Below are positions 15,625-24,706 of a stretch of 54,302 nt of DNA, in pieces. Source of the stretch: Prevotella brunnea (GTDB lineage Bacteria; Bacteroidota; Bacteroidia; Bacteroidales; Bacteroidaceae); NCBI RefSeq assembly GCF_008016795.1, contig NZ_SDIK01000011.1:1-54302 (forward strand), in the 5' to 3' direction. A model generated the notes under the pieces. It worked only from the letters and a program-made list of their open reading frames with translations, was not told the origin of the DNA and did no database searches. The position numbers and the translations under genes are program-made. Each line of letters begins with the position of its first letter. Within the stretch, counting starts at the first letter, position 1.

Positions 15625-16329
15625 ATGAGAGATTTGAAAGAAAACATCGGGCTGTTGGCTTTCGATGCCGACGACACGCTATGGGATTGCCAGTCGCACT
15701 TCGCCATCGTGGAACGAGAGTACGCACGAATCTTGTCCGATTATGGGAGCGAGTCGGAGGTGTCGGAATCGTTGTTTGCCGTTGAGACTGATAACATGGC
15801 GTTGTTGGGTTATGGCTGCAAGGCGTTCATCATCTCGCTGATAGAGAATGCCGTAGCGATGTCGGGTGGCAGGATTACGGGAGGCGACATCGGCAGAATC
15901 GTGGCACTTGGGAAGACGCTTCTCGAGCTTCCCGGCAGTCCGTTGCCGGGTGTAAGGGCTACGCTGCATTGGTTGCGCGAACAGGGTTGTTGGAAGATGG
16001 TGGTGTTCACCAAGGGCGAGTTGCTCGACCAAGAGAACAAGTTGCATCGTTCCGGTCTTCGGGATTTTTTCGATGATGTGGTGATTGTTTCCGACAAGAC
16101 GCCCGAAACTTATCGGCAGTTGTGTGCTCGATTTGGCTGCGAAACCGATGAGTTGCTGATGGTGGGCAATTCGTTCCGTTCCGATGTGGAGCCTGCGTTG
16201 CAGGTGGGTGGCAGTGCGGTTCACATTCCTTTTCACACGGAGTGGCAACATGAGGTTACGCGAGAGTACGCCCATGAGCGGTTGTGGACGCTAAGGGGGA
16301 TTGCGGAGCTTCCGGCGTTGCTGTCGTGA
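15625..16329 (+). CDS. HAD-superfamily hydrolase (phosphatase)
   Basis: A 234-residue phosphatase-like enzyme with all four HAD motifs. Motif I is FDADDTLWD (residues 13-21, nucleophile Asp and acid Asp two later). Motif II is the Thr in VVFTKGE, motif III the Lys in SDKTPET, and motif IV GNSFRSDVEPA. The cap between motifs I and II is helical, so a subclass I member similar to phosphoglycolate phosphatase-like enzymes is likely. The substrate cannot be read from sequence. An AAGGAG-like site lies about 10 bases before the ATG. It stands alone, with GC-rich codon use like the housekeeping genes that follow. Confidence 0.85.
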   Translation: MRDLKENIGLLAFDADDTLWDCQSHFAIVEREYARILSDYGSESEVSESLFAVETDNMALLGYGCKAFIISLIENAVAMSGGRITGGDIGRIVALGKTLLELPGSPLPGVRATLHWLREQGCWKMVVFTKGELLDQENKLHRSGLRDFFDDVVIVSDKTPETYRQLCARFGCETDELLMVGNSFRSDVEPALQVGGSAVHIPFHTEWQHEVTREYAHERLWTLRGIAELPALLS

Positions 16330-16830
16330 GGTGTTGTCCGGGCTTTCCGAAAGGGCTGGGAGGCTTTTTCATGTTTTTTTAAAATGCTGTTCATAGCATT
16401 GAAACCGGGGGTCGTTACCTTTGCGGCGTATAAAGGTATAAAGGAAATGCAAAGAGGTGTCATGCCATGAAGGTCGGTGGACCGGATGAAGCTCAAAGAG
16501 GCAAGGAATGGCATCGAGATTATAGTTTTTTATTAGGTTTAAGGTTGAATTTAGATGTTTGCATATTGTCTTTTCAAGGATACCGGCGTGCCCGCGGTGG
16601 CAAATGGTTGTGACAACCGGTTTGCTTTCCGAAGTCGTCGGGACGATGATGTGAGATTATCGAGATCCGCGTAAGTGTTTTTGAAAGGGAGTATTTTTTT
16701 ATAGGACTCTCTATAGTTTTTGTTTAAGATTGTATTCTTTAAGGAGGCAGCCGCGAAAAGGTTTCCTCCTTATTTGTTTTTATGCAGGTGTTGCGAAAAA
16801 ATAAAAAGAAATGTCAGTGGAGGGATAACA
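16330..16830 (+). other. gene-free stretch with a promoter-like site and a terminator-like hairpin
   Basis: No coding frame is convincing. TACCTTTG (a -7 match) occurs near 16420-16427, and a hairpin TAAGGAGG/CCTCCTTA (16740-16747 with 16765-16772) followed by TTTGTTTTTA ends the stretch on the plus strand. Together they could bound a non-coding RNA of about 330 bases. I cannot match it to a known RNA. Confidence 0.35.
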
Positions 16831-16862
16831 ATATCCGGCGGAAGTTTGTTTCCGCCGGATAT
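16831..16862. terminator. hairpin at the end of the cyd operon
   Basis: A perfect 13-bp stem ATATCCGGCGGAA/TTCCGCCGGATAT with a 6-base loop, 38 bases beyond the cydB stop. No strong T run on either strand, but its place between convergent transcripts fits a terminator. Confidence 0.7.
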
Positions 16863-16900
16863 CGTGAATGTTTTATCTTATCAACCTTGATGTCGGATGG

Positions 16901-18043
16901 TTAATAAGCATGGTCATCGTTCTTGAGTTCTTCCCGGTCTATCTTCTTGGAGTCTATGCTTCGCCATGCATAGAAGATGTATGCGAGGACGAAGGGTATT
17001 GCAAGACTTGCATAGAACATCGTGGTGAGGGTGAACTCGCTCGAACAGCTGTTGGCTATGGTGAGCGAACTTTGCAAATCGGCAGTGGATGGGTAGTAAG
17101 CTGTGTTGTTCCATCCCACGATGAGGAAGAGGACTATTACGACGAGTATCACTCCGATGCCTGCCGGCCAGATTCCCTTGATGTAGTTCGGTCGGAGCAG
17201 GGTTAGAATGATGCCGTAGAGCAGCAGCAGCACTCCGACAAGGAAGACGATGGCAAGTGGCCAAAGTGCAATGAGGTTGTTGAGATACTTCATTGGTTCC
17301 ATGACGATGGTTCCGTCTGTGGCAACGGCAAATCCGTCGCCCAACAAGGTTTTTGCAAGGAAGGCGAGGAAGCAGATTAGGAACAGCACGGTGTTTCCGA
17401 TGAGGTGGCGATTGATGCGCGCGCGAATGTGCGTATCGTTCACATTATTATTAATATAGAGTGTTCCGAGGATGCGTGCGAGGAACACCACTGCCAATCC
17501 GAAGATGACCACCCATGGATTGAGCAACACATCGAGTCCGCGCGATGCGTTTGCCCATTGTGAGATGACGGGTTGCATATCGCTTACGATGTTGCTTTTT
17601 TCCACGATGAAGTTAGAGCCCGTGAAGAAGGTTGCCACCGCGCCTCCGATGAGCAGTGGTCCGAGCAGTCCGTTGATGACGAGACACACTTGGAATGTCT
17701 TTACGCCGAGGAGGTTTCCCGCTTTGTTTTGAAACTCGTAGCTCACTGCCTGTATGATGAACGTGAAGAGGATGGCGAGCCACACCCAGTAGGCACTTCC
17801 GAAGCTGGTGCTATAGAACAGCGGGAAGGAGGCGAAGAAAGCTCCTCCGAAGGTAACGAGCGTGGTGAAAGTAAATTCCCACTTACGTCCGGTGGAATTG
17901 ATGAGAAGACGACGTTCCTCCTCGTCCTTCCCCAACCGGAAAATCATGGAGTTGGCTCCCTGAACGAACATCAGGAACACCAGAAAGCCGCCTAACACGG
18001 CAATGAGGAACCACCAATAATGTTGCAAAAAGTCGTATGTCAT
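16901..18043 (-). CDS. cydB: cytochrome bd ubiquinol/menaquinol oxidase subunit II
   Basis: A 380-residue polytopic protein with about nine membrane segments; the start MTYDFLQHYWWFLIAVLGGFLVFLMFVQGA is typical of CydB. It is the second subunit of the high-affinity quinol oxidase that reduces oxygen at low tension in the cytoplasmic membrane and stabilises the haem-bearing subunit I. The start codon overlaps the cydA stop by 4 bases (ATGA), so the two are translationally coupled. A hairpin terminator follows. For an anaerobic Bacteroidales member this oxidase serves nanaerobic respiration and oxygen removal. Confidence 0.95.
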   Translation of the reverse strand: MTYDFLQHYWWFLIAVLGGFLVFLMFVQGANSMIFRLGKDEEERRLLINSTGRKWEFTFTTLVTFGGAFFASFPLFYSTSFGSAYWVWLAILFTFIIQAVSYEFQNKAGNLLGVKTFQVCLVINGLLGPLLIGGAVATFFTGSNFIVEKSNIVSDMQPVISQWANASRGLDVLLNPWVVIFGLAVVFLARILGTLYINNNVNDTHIRARINRHLIGNTVLFLICFLAFLAKTLLGDGFAVATDGTIVMEPMKYLNNLIALWPLAIVFLVGVLLLLYGIILTLLRPNYIKGIWPAGIGVILVVIVLFLIVGWNNTAYYPSTADLQSSLTIANSCSSEFTLTTMFYASLAIPFVLAYIFYAWRSIDSKKIDREELKNDDHAY

Positions 18044-19575
18044 AGTGCCGGTCCTTTCTTGATTTGTTTACACATAATACTGATTTCCACTGCCAACATC
18101 GCCGTGAAGAGGATGAGGAAGATGAAGAAGGTCAGGGCAACGCCGCTACTGCTGATGTCGCTCACGGCAGCCCATGTGGGGAGCATGTCCTGAATGGTCC
18201 ATGGCTGACGTCCGAACTCTGCCACGAGCCATCCGCTCTGACTGGCGATGTATGCCAATGGGAAGAGGAGGATGCCGAAGACGTGAATCCAGCGCGGACG
18301 CGTGATGTCTTTCTTGTAAAGGTAGAAGAGAATGATGGCAAATCCGAGTATGAAGAGCATTCCCAGTCCGACCATGATGCGGAATGCCCAGAAGTTCACG
18401 GGGATGAATGGAACGATTTGGTCGGGGTTCTTCACGTAGCCGTAGCCAAAGTATTTCATGTTTTCTTCCAAGGCGTGCAGGTTTTCGGGTGTTTTCTCTC
18501 CTTCACGATAGGCTTTCAGTGCGGCGATGGCTTTTTTGCCTCGTTCCATCTTTTCTGCCACCGATGGTTCTTTGCTTCCATCGGCTTTGGTGTAGCCCTT
18601 TATGATGTCGTTCACGCCCGGCACATATCCTTTGGCGTCGCGTGTGGCAAGCAATGAGAGCAGGTTGGGGATGGCAATGCGTCCTGCCGGTTCGTCGGTT
18701 GTGGCATAGTCGGGCTGCTTGAATGGGTTTACCATTGCCATGAGCGTGAGCGACTGCGAGTTGCCACCGTTGTACAATGCTTCCATGGAGGCGAGCTTCA
18801 TGGGTTGTGTTTGTGCCACCATGTAAGCCGAGTTGTGCCCAGTGAGTGCTGCCAACACTGCGGCCACGATACCCACGATGGCACCTATCTTCATGCTTTG
18901 CAATGCCAATTCCGTGTGGCGTTTCTTCATGAGATACCAACAGCAAACGGCAATGGTGAACACTGCTCCGATAATCCATGAGGAGGTAACGGTGTGGAAG
19001 AACTTATCCACGGCAAACGGGCTTAATGCCACATCTGCAAAGGAGTTCATCTCGTTGCGCATCGTCTCGGGATTGAACTCGCAACCGATGGGATATTGCA
19101 TCCAAGAGTTGGCAACGAGAATCCACCATGCCGAGATGGTGGCACCCAGACCGGTGAGCCATGTGGCGGCAAGATGGAAGCCTGCCGACACTTTTTTCCA
19201 ACCGAAGAACATCACTGCCACGAAGGTGGACTCCATGAAGAAAGCCACAACGCCCTCGATGGCAAGTGGTGCGCCGAAGATGTCGCCCACAAACCAAGAG
19301 TAATTGCTCCAGTTGGTACCAAACTCGAATTCGAGGATGATACCCGTGGCAACACCCATGGCAAAATTAATTCCAAACAACGTCTGCCAGAATTTGGCGG
19401 CAGAACGCCAAAACTCTTTCCGCGTACGGTAGTAGCACGTTTCCACGATGCCCATGATGACGGCAAGTCCGAGCGTCAGTGGCACGAACAGCCAGTGATA
19501 GATGGCTGTGAGGGCAAACTGGGCGCGCGACCAGTCGACTACTCCGGGATCAATGGTTAATAATAAATTTTCCAT
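18040..19575 (-). CDS. cydA: cytochrome bd quinol oxidase subunit I
   Basis: A 511-residue subunit that carries the haems and oxidises quinol. Landmarks: the N-terminal RAQFALTAIYHWLFVPLTLG with the haem-ligand His near 27; GVATGIILEFEFGTNW; GFHLAATWLTG with a second conserved His; WMQYPIG; and the C-terminal SGWLVAEFGRQPW. The Q-loop between the central segments is long and charged (about 280-380). The length is near that of E. coli CydA (522). It lies between a DUF4492 gene and cydB in the usual Bacteroidota order. Nothing looks damaged. Confidence 0.96.
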   Translation of the reverse strand: MENLLLTIDPGVVDWSRAQFALTAIYHWLFVPLTLGLAVIMGIVETCYYRTRKEFWRSAAKFWQTLFGINFAMGVATGIILEFEFGTNWSNYSWFVGDIFGAPLAIEGVVAFFMESTFVAVMFFGWKKVSAGFHLAATWLTGLGATISAWWILVANSWMQYPIGCEFNPETMRNEMNSFADVALSPFAVDKFFHTVTSSWIIGAVFTIAVCCWYLMKKRHTELALQSMKIGAIVGIVAAVLAALTGHNSAYMVAQTQPMKLASMEALYNGGNSQSLTLMAMVNPFKQPDYATTDEPAGRIAIPNLLSLLATRDAKGYVPGVNDIIKGYTKADGSKEPSVAEKMERGKKAIAALKAYREGEKTPENLHALEENMKYFGYGYVKNPDQIVPFIPVNFWAFRIMVGLGMLFILGFAIILFYLYKKDITRPRWIHVFGILLFPLAYIASQSGWLVAEFGRQPWTIQDMLPTWAAVSDISSSGVALTFFIFLILFTAMLAVEISIMCKQIKKGPAL

Positions 19576-19669
19576 GTTGTAAATATTAATATGTAACTGT
19601 TAGATTTTTCTTTTCTTCTTGCCGCAATGATTTACGAAACTCGCAATTCGATTTGCCCGTGGGTTGCGA

Positions 19670-19888
19670 TTATTCGCGCCCCAACACCTCGGTTGCCACA
19701 AACTTGTCTTCATGTCCTTTCTCCGATCGCTGTTTGATGATGTTGGGAAAGAAGAACAATTTGAGAATGAAGAACATGATGAAGAGCTTGATGAGGATTA
19801 CCGCCCAAAGTGTCTTGCCCAACGTCATGTTTCTGAAGCCGTCGTAATACAAGTCAAAAGCCCGATAAAAAAAGCCGGATTTATTCAT
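19670..19888 (-). CDS. DUF4492 small membrane protein of the cyd cluster
   Basis: A 72-residue protein with one membrane helix (about 29-50, WAVILIKLFIMFFILKLFFF). An amphipathic start, SGFFYRAFDLYYDGFRNMTLG, is typical of DUF4492, which nearly always precedes cydA in Bacteroidota. By position and size it may be an assembly factor or small subunit of cytochrome bd, like CydX/CydH elsewhere, but this has not been shown from sequence. A TAAATTTG -7 match lies about 40 bases upstream on the minus strand. Confidence 0.85.
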   Translation of the reverse strand: MNKSGFFYRAFDLYYDGFRNMTLGKTLWAVILIKLFIMFFILKLFFFPNIIKQRSEKGHEDKFVATEVLGRE

Positions 19889-19970
19889 ATTTAAAATACT
19901 TTCGCCATTGTAATAGTTATAATTTCCACTTGCAAATTTATATAAAAAAAACGAAAACGTATAAATTTTC

Positions 19971-20127
19971 TGATAAAAATTGCGCTAAATTCTGCTGAAT
20001 AGTTTAAAATGAACTATTCATGAGCGTTTCATCTCAACAGAGGTAATGATTTGACAATAGTTCCAATTTCTGCAATCTTCACACGTTTGCTGTCAAACAA
20101 CTCTTTTTGGGTTGTAAAAATACAATG
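19971..20127. repeat. non-coding direct repeat, copy 1 (left of the Abi gene)
   Basis: About 155 bp related to 21077-21231 in the same orientation, roughly three quarters identical by eye. Shared blocks include AGAGGTAATGA, CAATAGTT and TGTCAAACAACTCTTT. No coding frame is shared. Confidence 0.7.
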
Positions 20128-20326
20128 GTTTTATCAACTTTTTACGGTTAATTTTCTGTAATTATATAATGTGGCATAATCGTAATTGCAGAAAAAGATG
20201 TATTTTTGTGGGTAAGAATCATATAAAAAACAAGACCCGATAGCTTGACGAATCAGAGGCTACCGGGAATCAACGCTACAAAGATAGCTTTTTTTCTTGT
20301 TACAACCAAGTAAACGAACCATTTTT

Positions 20327-21026
20327 ATGGAATATTTAGAATTCGAAAGAATCTTGTCTGCCAAACGAATACAGAGATATAAAGGATGCAGCGAATGGTG
20401 ATACTCGCAAGGCTATGGCTTTGTATCGCTACAACTTGCGCTTGTCGCAAGAGATGTTCACGATAGTTAGCTGCTTTGAAGTGGCTTTGCGCAATGCTAT
20501 AGATAGCCTTTTGGTACCGACATTAGGAATGAATTGGCTGAAAGATTCTGTTCAAGCCAATGGAATATTTTCTAATGGGCGCATGAATGAAACAAGAAAA
20601 ATCATAGAAAAGGCATACAATCGTTTGAATAGACAAGGTATTTATTCTCATTCCAAGCTGATAGCCGAAATGGAATTCGGAGTATGGAAGTATATGTACT
20701 CCTCTCTACAGTATCGTGCGACAGGGCAATGTCTGTTAAGGGCATTCCCAAATAAACCTCGTTCATCGGCTGCTGCTCAATACAGCAATGCCTACATATT
20801 CAATGAACTTGACAAGGTGAATAGTCTGAGAAACAGAATAGCGCACCATGAACCTATCTGTTTCAGACTTCATGCTTCCGAAATAGACACAAGTTATATC
20901 GTCAATGAATATCAAAAAATTCAGACTTTATTCTCTTGGATGGGAATAGATTCTCGTTCAATGTTATATGGACTTGACCATGTGCAGAGTGTCTGTTCCA
21001 AAATCAACTCCTTAAAACAACGCTAA
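20327..21026 (+). pseudogene. Abi-family (Abi_2/AbiD-like) HEPN protein with an N-terminal frameshift
   Basis: The family start is read in two frames. The ATG at 20327 gives MEYLEFERILSAKRIQRYK and soon hits a TGA; the second frame carries DAANGDTRKAMALYRYN and runs to 21026. Removing one base from AAAGG at 20381-20385 joins them as ...RYKDAANGD..., which fits the family well. Alternatively translation begins at ATG 20415 and yields 203 residues lacking the first helix. The catalytic-type HEPN motif SLRNRIAHHEP (R-x4-H) is intact, along with FEVALRNAID. The family includes abortive-infection RNases. The gene is AT-rich and lies between two related non-coding repeats. A sequencing error, phase variation and true decay are all possible. 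Confidence 0.7.
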
Positions 21027-21076
21027 TTTACATTCTTTAACCAAACTTCGTGCAGTCACTTTCAGGCGTTATTTTT

Positions 21077-21231
21077 TGATAAAATTCTACTAAAATCTGC
21101 TGAACAGCTTAAAATGAGCGATTTATGAGTGTTCCTCCTCAATAGAGGTAATGACTTGGCAATAGTTTTAACTTCTATATTCTACATAAGTTTGCCTTGC
21201 TTGTCAAACAACTCTTTACGACTGCAAAGAT
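21077..21231. repeat. non-coding direct repeat, copy 2 (right of the Abi gene)
   Basis: Counterpart of 19971-20127. This copy has a leftward -7 match (TATCTTTG on the minus strand, 21225-21232) at its right end; copy 1 has only a degraded version there. Confidence 0.7.
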
Positions 21232-21535
21232 AAATTTAAAATCTGCGAAGCAACATCTTTTGCTTTGTTTTTATAGATTATTAAATTATGGTCGAAGAAA
21301 TGTCACAAATGCAACAACACAATATCTAATCGAAACACATATAATTTTCATATACGGCATTAAAAACAAGAGAAATATTAAATGTCGTCCCCATTCTTAC
21401 AATACAAAGCAAAACATTCTTGTTTGTGGATTGTTTTTCGTACTTTTGAAAACAGAATTATGAATTATAACTAAGGAGCAATATATACTCATTTTGAAAA
21501 TAAAAGGAATGTTGAACACCTAAAAACATCAATTT
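21232..21535. other. gene-free AT-rich gap
   Basis: Only short unconvincing frames occur. I see nothing beyond the leftward promoter-like site at its left edge and the start region of the next operon. Confidence 0.5.
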
Positions 21536-22216
21536 ATGAAAACCAAAGGACGCAACATCTGCGATACTCTCAAGGTTATTCGCAAACAAATAGCGGATGC
21601 CAATGGGATTAACTATTCACCAGACGAATGTCACTTCACAGGTGAATGCAAGGGAACTTGCCCGAAATGCGAGAAAGATGTTAGAGTGTTGGAACATGAG
21701 TTGCGACTTAGGCAGAAAGCAGGGAAGGCTATAAAGGTCGCAGGAGTGGCATTGGGAATGACTGCTCTTTCTGCATCTTTTACTTCCTGCTCTATACAAA
21801 AAGGATACTATAACTCCACGCCCGCACTGCCAAAGAAAGTTATTCCGATTCGCTTCCAAGAATACACAGCCAAAGATTCTATCCTATTAAAAGAAAAAGA
21901 AACATTGAGTAAGAAAGGAGTTCTTTTTGTTCAAGGGCATATCATTGACGAAAACACAAAAGAACCGATTGTTGGTGCCTTCATCACAGCTAAACTTTCT
22001 GGAAAGAAAACGGGAGCAGACATTGATGGAAACTTCACCATTGAAGTGAAGCCAAAAGATACAATCACCATAAAGTTCATTGGTATGCAAGACAGAATCA
22101 TCAAACTCTCTGAAATGAATTTCGAAAAACTCAATGTCATCACTTTGACAGAAAGTGGAGGACTCATGGGTGAAATTGTTGTTATCAAAAAAGGACATAA
22201 GCATAAAAGAAAATAA
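21536..22216 (+). CDS. zinc-ribbon, membrane-anchored carboxypeptidase-regulatory-like protein (paralogue 1)
   Basis: A 226-residue protein in three parts. The cytoplasmic-type N-terminus (1-60) starts GRNICDTLKVIRKQIADAN and has a four-cysteine zinc-ribbon-like motif, C32HFTGEC38KGTC42PKC45. A hydrophobic stretch at about 64-84 ends in a lipobox-like SFTSC85. A periplasmic beta-sandwich domain at about 130-205 (VQGHIIDENTKEPIVGAFI) is of the carboxypeptidase-regulatory-like type, ending in a Lys/His-rich tail. The same N-terminus is known on some Bacteroidota TonB proteins, but this paralogue has no TonB domain. Three paralogues lie head to tail here, 2-3 bases apart. Confidence 0.75.
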   Translation: MKTKGRNICDTLKVIRKQIADANGINYSPDECHFTGECKGTCPKCEKDVRVLEHELRLRQKAGKAIKVAGVALGMTALSASFTSCSIQKGYYNSTPALPKKVIPIRFQEYTAKDSILLKEKETLSKKGVLFVQGHIIDENTKEPIVGAFITAKLSGKKTGADIDGNFTIEVKPKDTITIKFIGMQDRIIKLSEMNFEKLNVITLTESGGLMGEIVVIKKGHKHKRK

Positions 22217-22218
22217 CT

Positions 22219-22938
22219 ATGACAAGAGGACGCAACATCTGTAATATTCTTAAAGCCATCCGCAAGCAAATAGCGGATGCCAATGAGATAAAATATTCAC
22301 CCGAAGAATGTCATTTCAAGGGCGAATGTAAGGGTACTTGTCCTAAATGCGAGCAAGATGTGAAGGACTTAGAGTATGAACTGAGACTTCGACAGATGGC
22401 AGGAAAGGCTATCAAGGTTGCTGGAATAGCATTGGGAATAACCACCCTTGCTACATCCACCACATCTTGTGCCACACAAAAGGTAAAATATGACATGGAA
22501 TCATCCATGCCAGAAAAAGTTATTCCTATCAGCTATCAAGATTATACTTCCAATGATACCATTTTACTTAAAGAAAAAGAAGAACTTGGCAAAAAGGGAG
22601 TGTTATTTGTACAAGGGCATGTTATTGACGATGAGAAAAATCCTATCATCGGAGCCATTATCACTTCTAAGCTTTCAAGAAAGCAAACGTTGTCTGACAT
22701 TGATGGGAATTTTACCCTTGAAGTAAAGCAAGGGGATATGATAACTGTAAAATACATTGGCTTTCAAGACCGAGTAATCAAACTTTCGGAAATGAGCCAA
22801 GACAAGCTCAATATTGTTACTTTAACGGCACATATTTTAGGAGAAGTGATTGCTGGTATCGCTCCTTATCCCAAAGAAACTACTCCTATTATTAAAAAGA
22901 ACAAACATGTTAAGAAAGCAAAACAAGAAAGGAAATAA
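22219..22938 (+). CDS. zinc-ribbon, membrane-anchored carboxypeptidase-regulatory-like protein (paralogue 2)
   Basis: A 239-residue paralogue of the gene 2 bases upstream. It keeps the four-cysteine motif (ECHFKGECKGTCPKCEQ), the hydrophobic anchor ending STTSC, the beta-sandwich domain (VQGHVIDDEKNPIIGAII, SDIDGNFTLEV, DMITVKYIGFQDR) and a very basic C-terminus. It too lacks the TonB C-terminal domain. Divergence between paralogues is greatest just after the anchor. The conserved cytoplasmic zinc module suggests that something inside the cell is sensed or bound and coupled to the periplasmic part; this is inference. Confidence 0.75.
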   Translation: MTRGRNICNILKAIRKQIADANEIKYSPEECHFKGECKGTCPKCEQDVKDLEYELRLRQMAGKAIKVAGIALGITTLATSTTSCATQKVKYDMESSMPEKVIPISYQDYTSNDTILLKEKEELGKKGVLFVQGHVIDDEKNPIIGAIITSKLSRKQTLSDIDGNFTLEVKQGDMITVKYIGFQDRVIKLSEMSQDKLNIVTLTAHILGEVIAGIAPYPKETTPIIKKNKHVKKAKQERK

Positions 22939-22941
22939 ATT

Positions 22942-24087
22942 ATGGCAACAAGAGGACGTAACATTTGCAACACTCTCAAAGCTATCCGCAAACAAATAGC
23001 AGATGCCAATAAGATAGACTATTCACCCGAAGAATGTCATTTCAAGGGTGAATGTAAGGGCACGTGCCCTAAATGCGAGCAAGATGTGAAGGACTTAGAG
23101 TATGAACTGAGACTTCGACAGATGGCAGGAAAGACCATCAAGGTTGCAGGAGTGGCTTTGGGAATCACCGCCCTTGCCACATCCGCCACATCTTGCTCCA
23201 CGCAGAAGGGATACAATAGTTTTACTCTAACATCTTCCACAGCCGCGACATCAACGTCCTCAACATCCTCCACGCCAGAAAAGATCATCCCTATCCGCTT
23301 CCGAGAATACACAGCCGATGATTCAACCTTGCTCCAAGAAAAAGAAGCACTAAACAAGAAAGGAGTACTTTTCGTCCAAGGGCATGTCATTGACGATGAA
23401 GATGAAGAGCCGATTGTCGGAGCCTATATCATCGCCAAACTTTCAGGTAAAAAGACTATTTCTAACAGGAAAGGAAACTTCACTCTTGAAGTATCACCTA
23501 ACGACACTATAAGCGTTGAATACGTTGGCATGCAAAATAGAGCCATCAAACTTACGGAAATGAGCCAAGAAAAGTTAAACATCATCACTTTGGCAGAAGA
23601 TGAGCGTTACTTAGGAGAGATGGTGGCAGGAATAGTCCCTGTTGAAGTAGCATATCCCATCGTCAAGAAGGACAAGTCCTCCAAGAAATCACGACAAGAA
23701 AAGAAGTCCAAACTAGGCAAGACCGCTATCATCCAACCCGCCGTTAACTCCGACTCTACCGAGAGCAGCAAGCTATTTGGTGAAGCAATCGAGGAAATGG
23801 CCTCATTCCCTGGTGGTTCTGTTGCATTGATGCAATACATTAAGGATAACGTCCGCTATCCAAAAGAATGTCAAGAAGGTGCAGCAACAGGCAGAGTCAT
23901 CGTTGGATTCACCGTCAATGAGGATGGAAGTCTGAGCGACATCAAGGTAATGCGCAGCATCACACCAAAGTTAGACAAGGAAGCCATTCGAGTGGTGAAA
24001 AGTATGCCGAAGTGGAATCCTGCCAAGCAGAACGGCAAAGCCGTGAAATCAAAATATACTATTCCTGTCAATTTCAGAATTGAATAA
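22942..24087 (+). CDS. zinc-ribbon energy transducer TonB-like protein (paralogue 3)
   Basis: A 381-residue protein, the longest of the three. It has the same N-terminal GRNICNTLKAIRKQIADAN and four-cysteine motif, an anchor ending SATSC, a Ser/Thr linker, and the regulatory-like domain (about 145-225). Unlike its neighbours it then has a TonB C-terminal domain (about 290-381): MASFPGGSVALMQYIKDNV, VGFTVNEDGSLSDIKVMRS, MPKWNPAKQNGKAVKSKYT. TonB domains pass proton-motive energy to outer-membrane receptors. No ExbB/ExbD genes lie near. The stop codon is 1 base before the ATG of the radical SAM gene, so all four genes probably form one operon. Confidence 0.85.
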   Translation: MATRGRNICNTLKAIRKQIADANKIDYSPEECHFKGECKGTCPKCEQDVKDLEYELRLRQMAGKTIKVAGVALGITALATSATSCSTQKGYNSFTLTSSTAATSTSSTSSTPEKIIPIRFREYTADDSTLLQEKEALNKKGVLFVQGHVIDDEDEEPIVGAYIIAKLSGKKTISNRKGNFTLEVSPNDTISVEYVGMQNRAIKLTEMSQEKLNIITLAEDERYLGEMVAGIVPVEVAYPIVKKDKSSKKSRQEKKSKLGKTAIIQPAVNSDSTESSKLFGEAIEEMASFPGGSVALMQYIKDNVRYPKECQEGAATGRVIVGFTVNEDGSLSDIKVMRSITPKLDKEAIRVVKSMPKWNPAKQNGKAVKSKYTIPVNFRIE

Positions 24088-24088
24088 T

Positions 24089-24706
24089 ATGAATACCGCT
24101 CCGCTCATCTGTATAGACCGCCACCGCCTTTCAATAGACGGTGAAGGGGTAACTACGCTCGTGGCATTCCACGGTTGCCCGCTTCGTTGTAAATACTGCC
24201 TCAATCCACAGTGTCATGATGCTGACGGCGTATGGCAGGAAATGGATACAGAACTCTTAATGCAGAATGTGGAGATGGACAATCTTTACTTCTTGGCGAC
24301 AGGAGGAGGCATCTGCTTTGGCGGAGGCGAACCACTTCTGCGGAGTTCATTTATAAAGGAATTTTGTGAGCAATGCCCAAATGAATGGCAATTTACGATG
24401 GAGACGAGTCTAAACGCGCCTCGCCATAACTTGGAGGAAGTCACTCCATACATTGATTCCTTTATCATCGACATTAAGGATATGGATCCCGTTATCTACC
24501 AAGCCTATACAGGCAAGACCAACAAACAAGTTATCGACAATCTTGTTTGGCTCTACACTCATGCAAAGCATAAAGACAAAATCATTCTCCGCCTCCCCTT
24601 CATACCAAAGTTCAACACCGAAGAGGATAGGAAACACAGTCGTCAAGTCTTAAAAGAATTAGGATATGAGTATTTTGATGAATTTGAATATGTGATTGGA
24701 GGATAA
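24089..24706 (+). CDS. radical SAM activating-enzyme-like protein
   Basis: About 205 residues. The ATG at 24089 is chosen over a TTG at 24080 that would overlap the previous gene. The radical SAM cluster is C30-P-L-R-C34-K-Y-C37 in FHGCPLRCKYCLNPQCHD, the layout of glycyl-radical activating enzymes; GGGICFGGGEPLL holds the SAM-binding GGE. The extra ferredoxin-like cluster domain of the longer activases is absent and the length is below pyruvate formate-lyase activase. No glycyl radical enzyme is encoded nearby, so the target is unknown. Linkage to the zinc-ribbon/TonB paralogues is the only functional clue. Confidence 0.85.
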   Translation: MNTAPLICIDRHRLSIDGEGVTTLVAFHGCPLRCKYCLNPQCHDADGVWQEMDTELLMQNVEMDNLYFLATGGGICFGGGEPLLRSSFIKEFCEQCPNEWQFTMETSLNAPRHNLEEVTPYIDSFIIDIKDMDPVIYQAYTGKTNKQVIDNLVWLYTHAKHKDKIILRLPFIPKFNTEEDRKHSRQVLKELGYEYFDEFEYVIGG

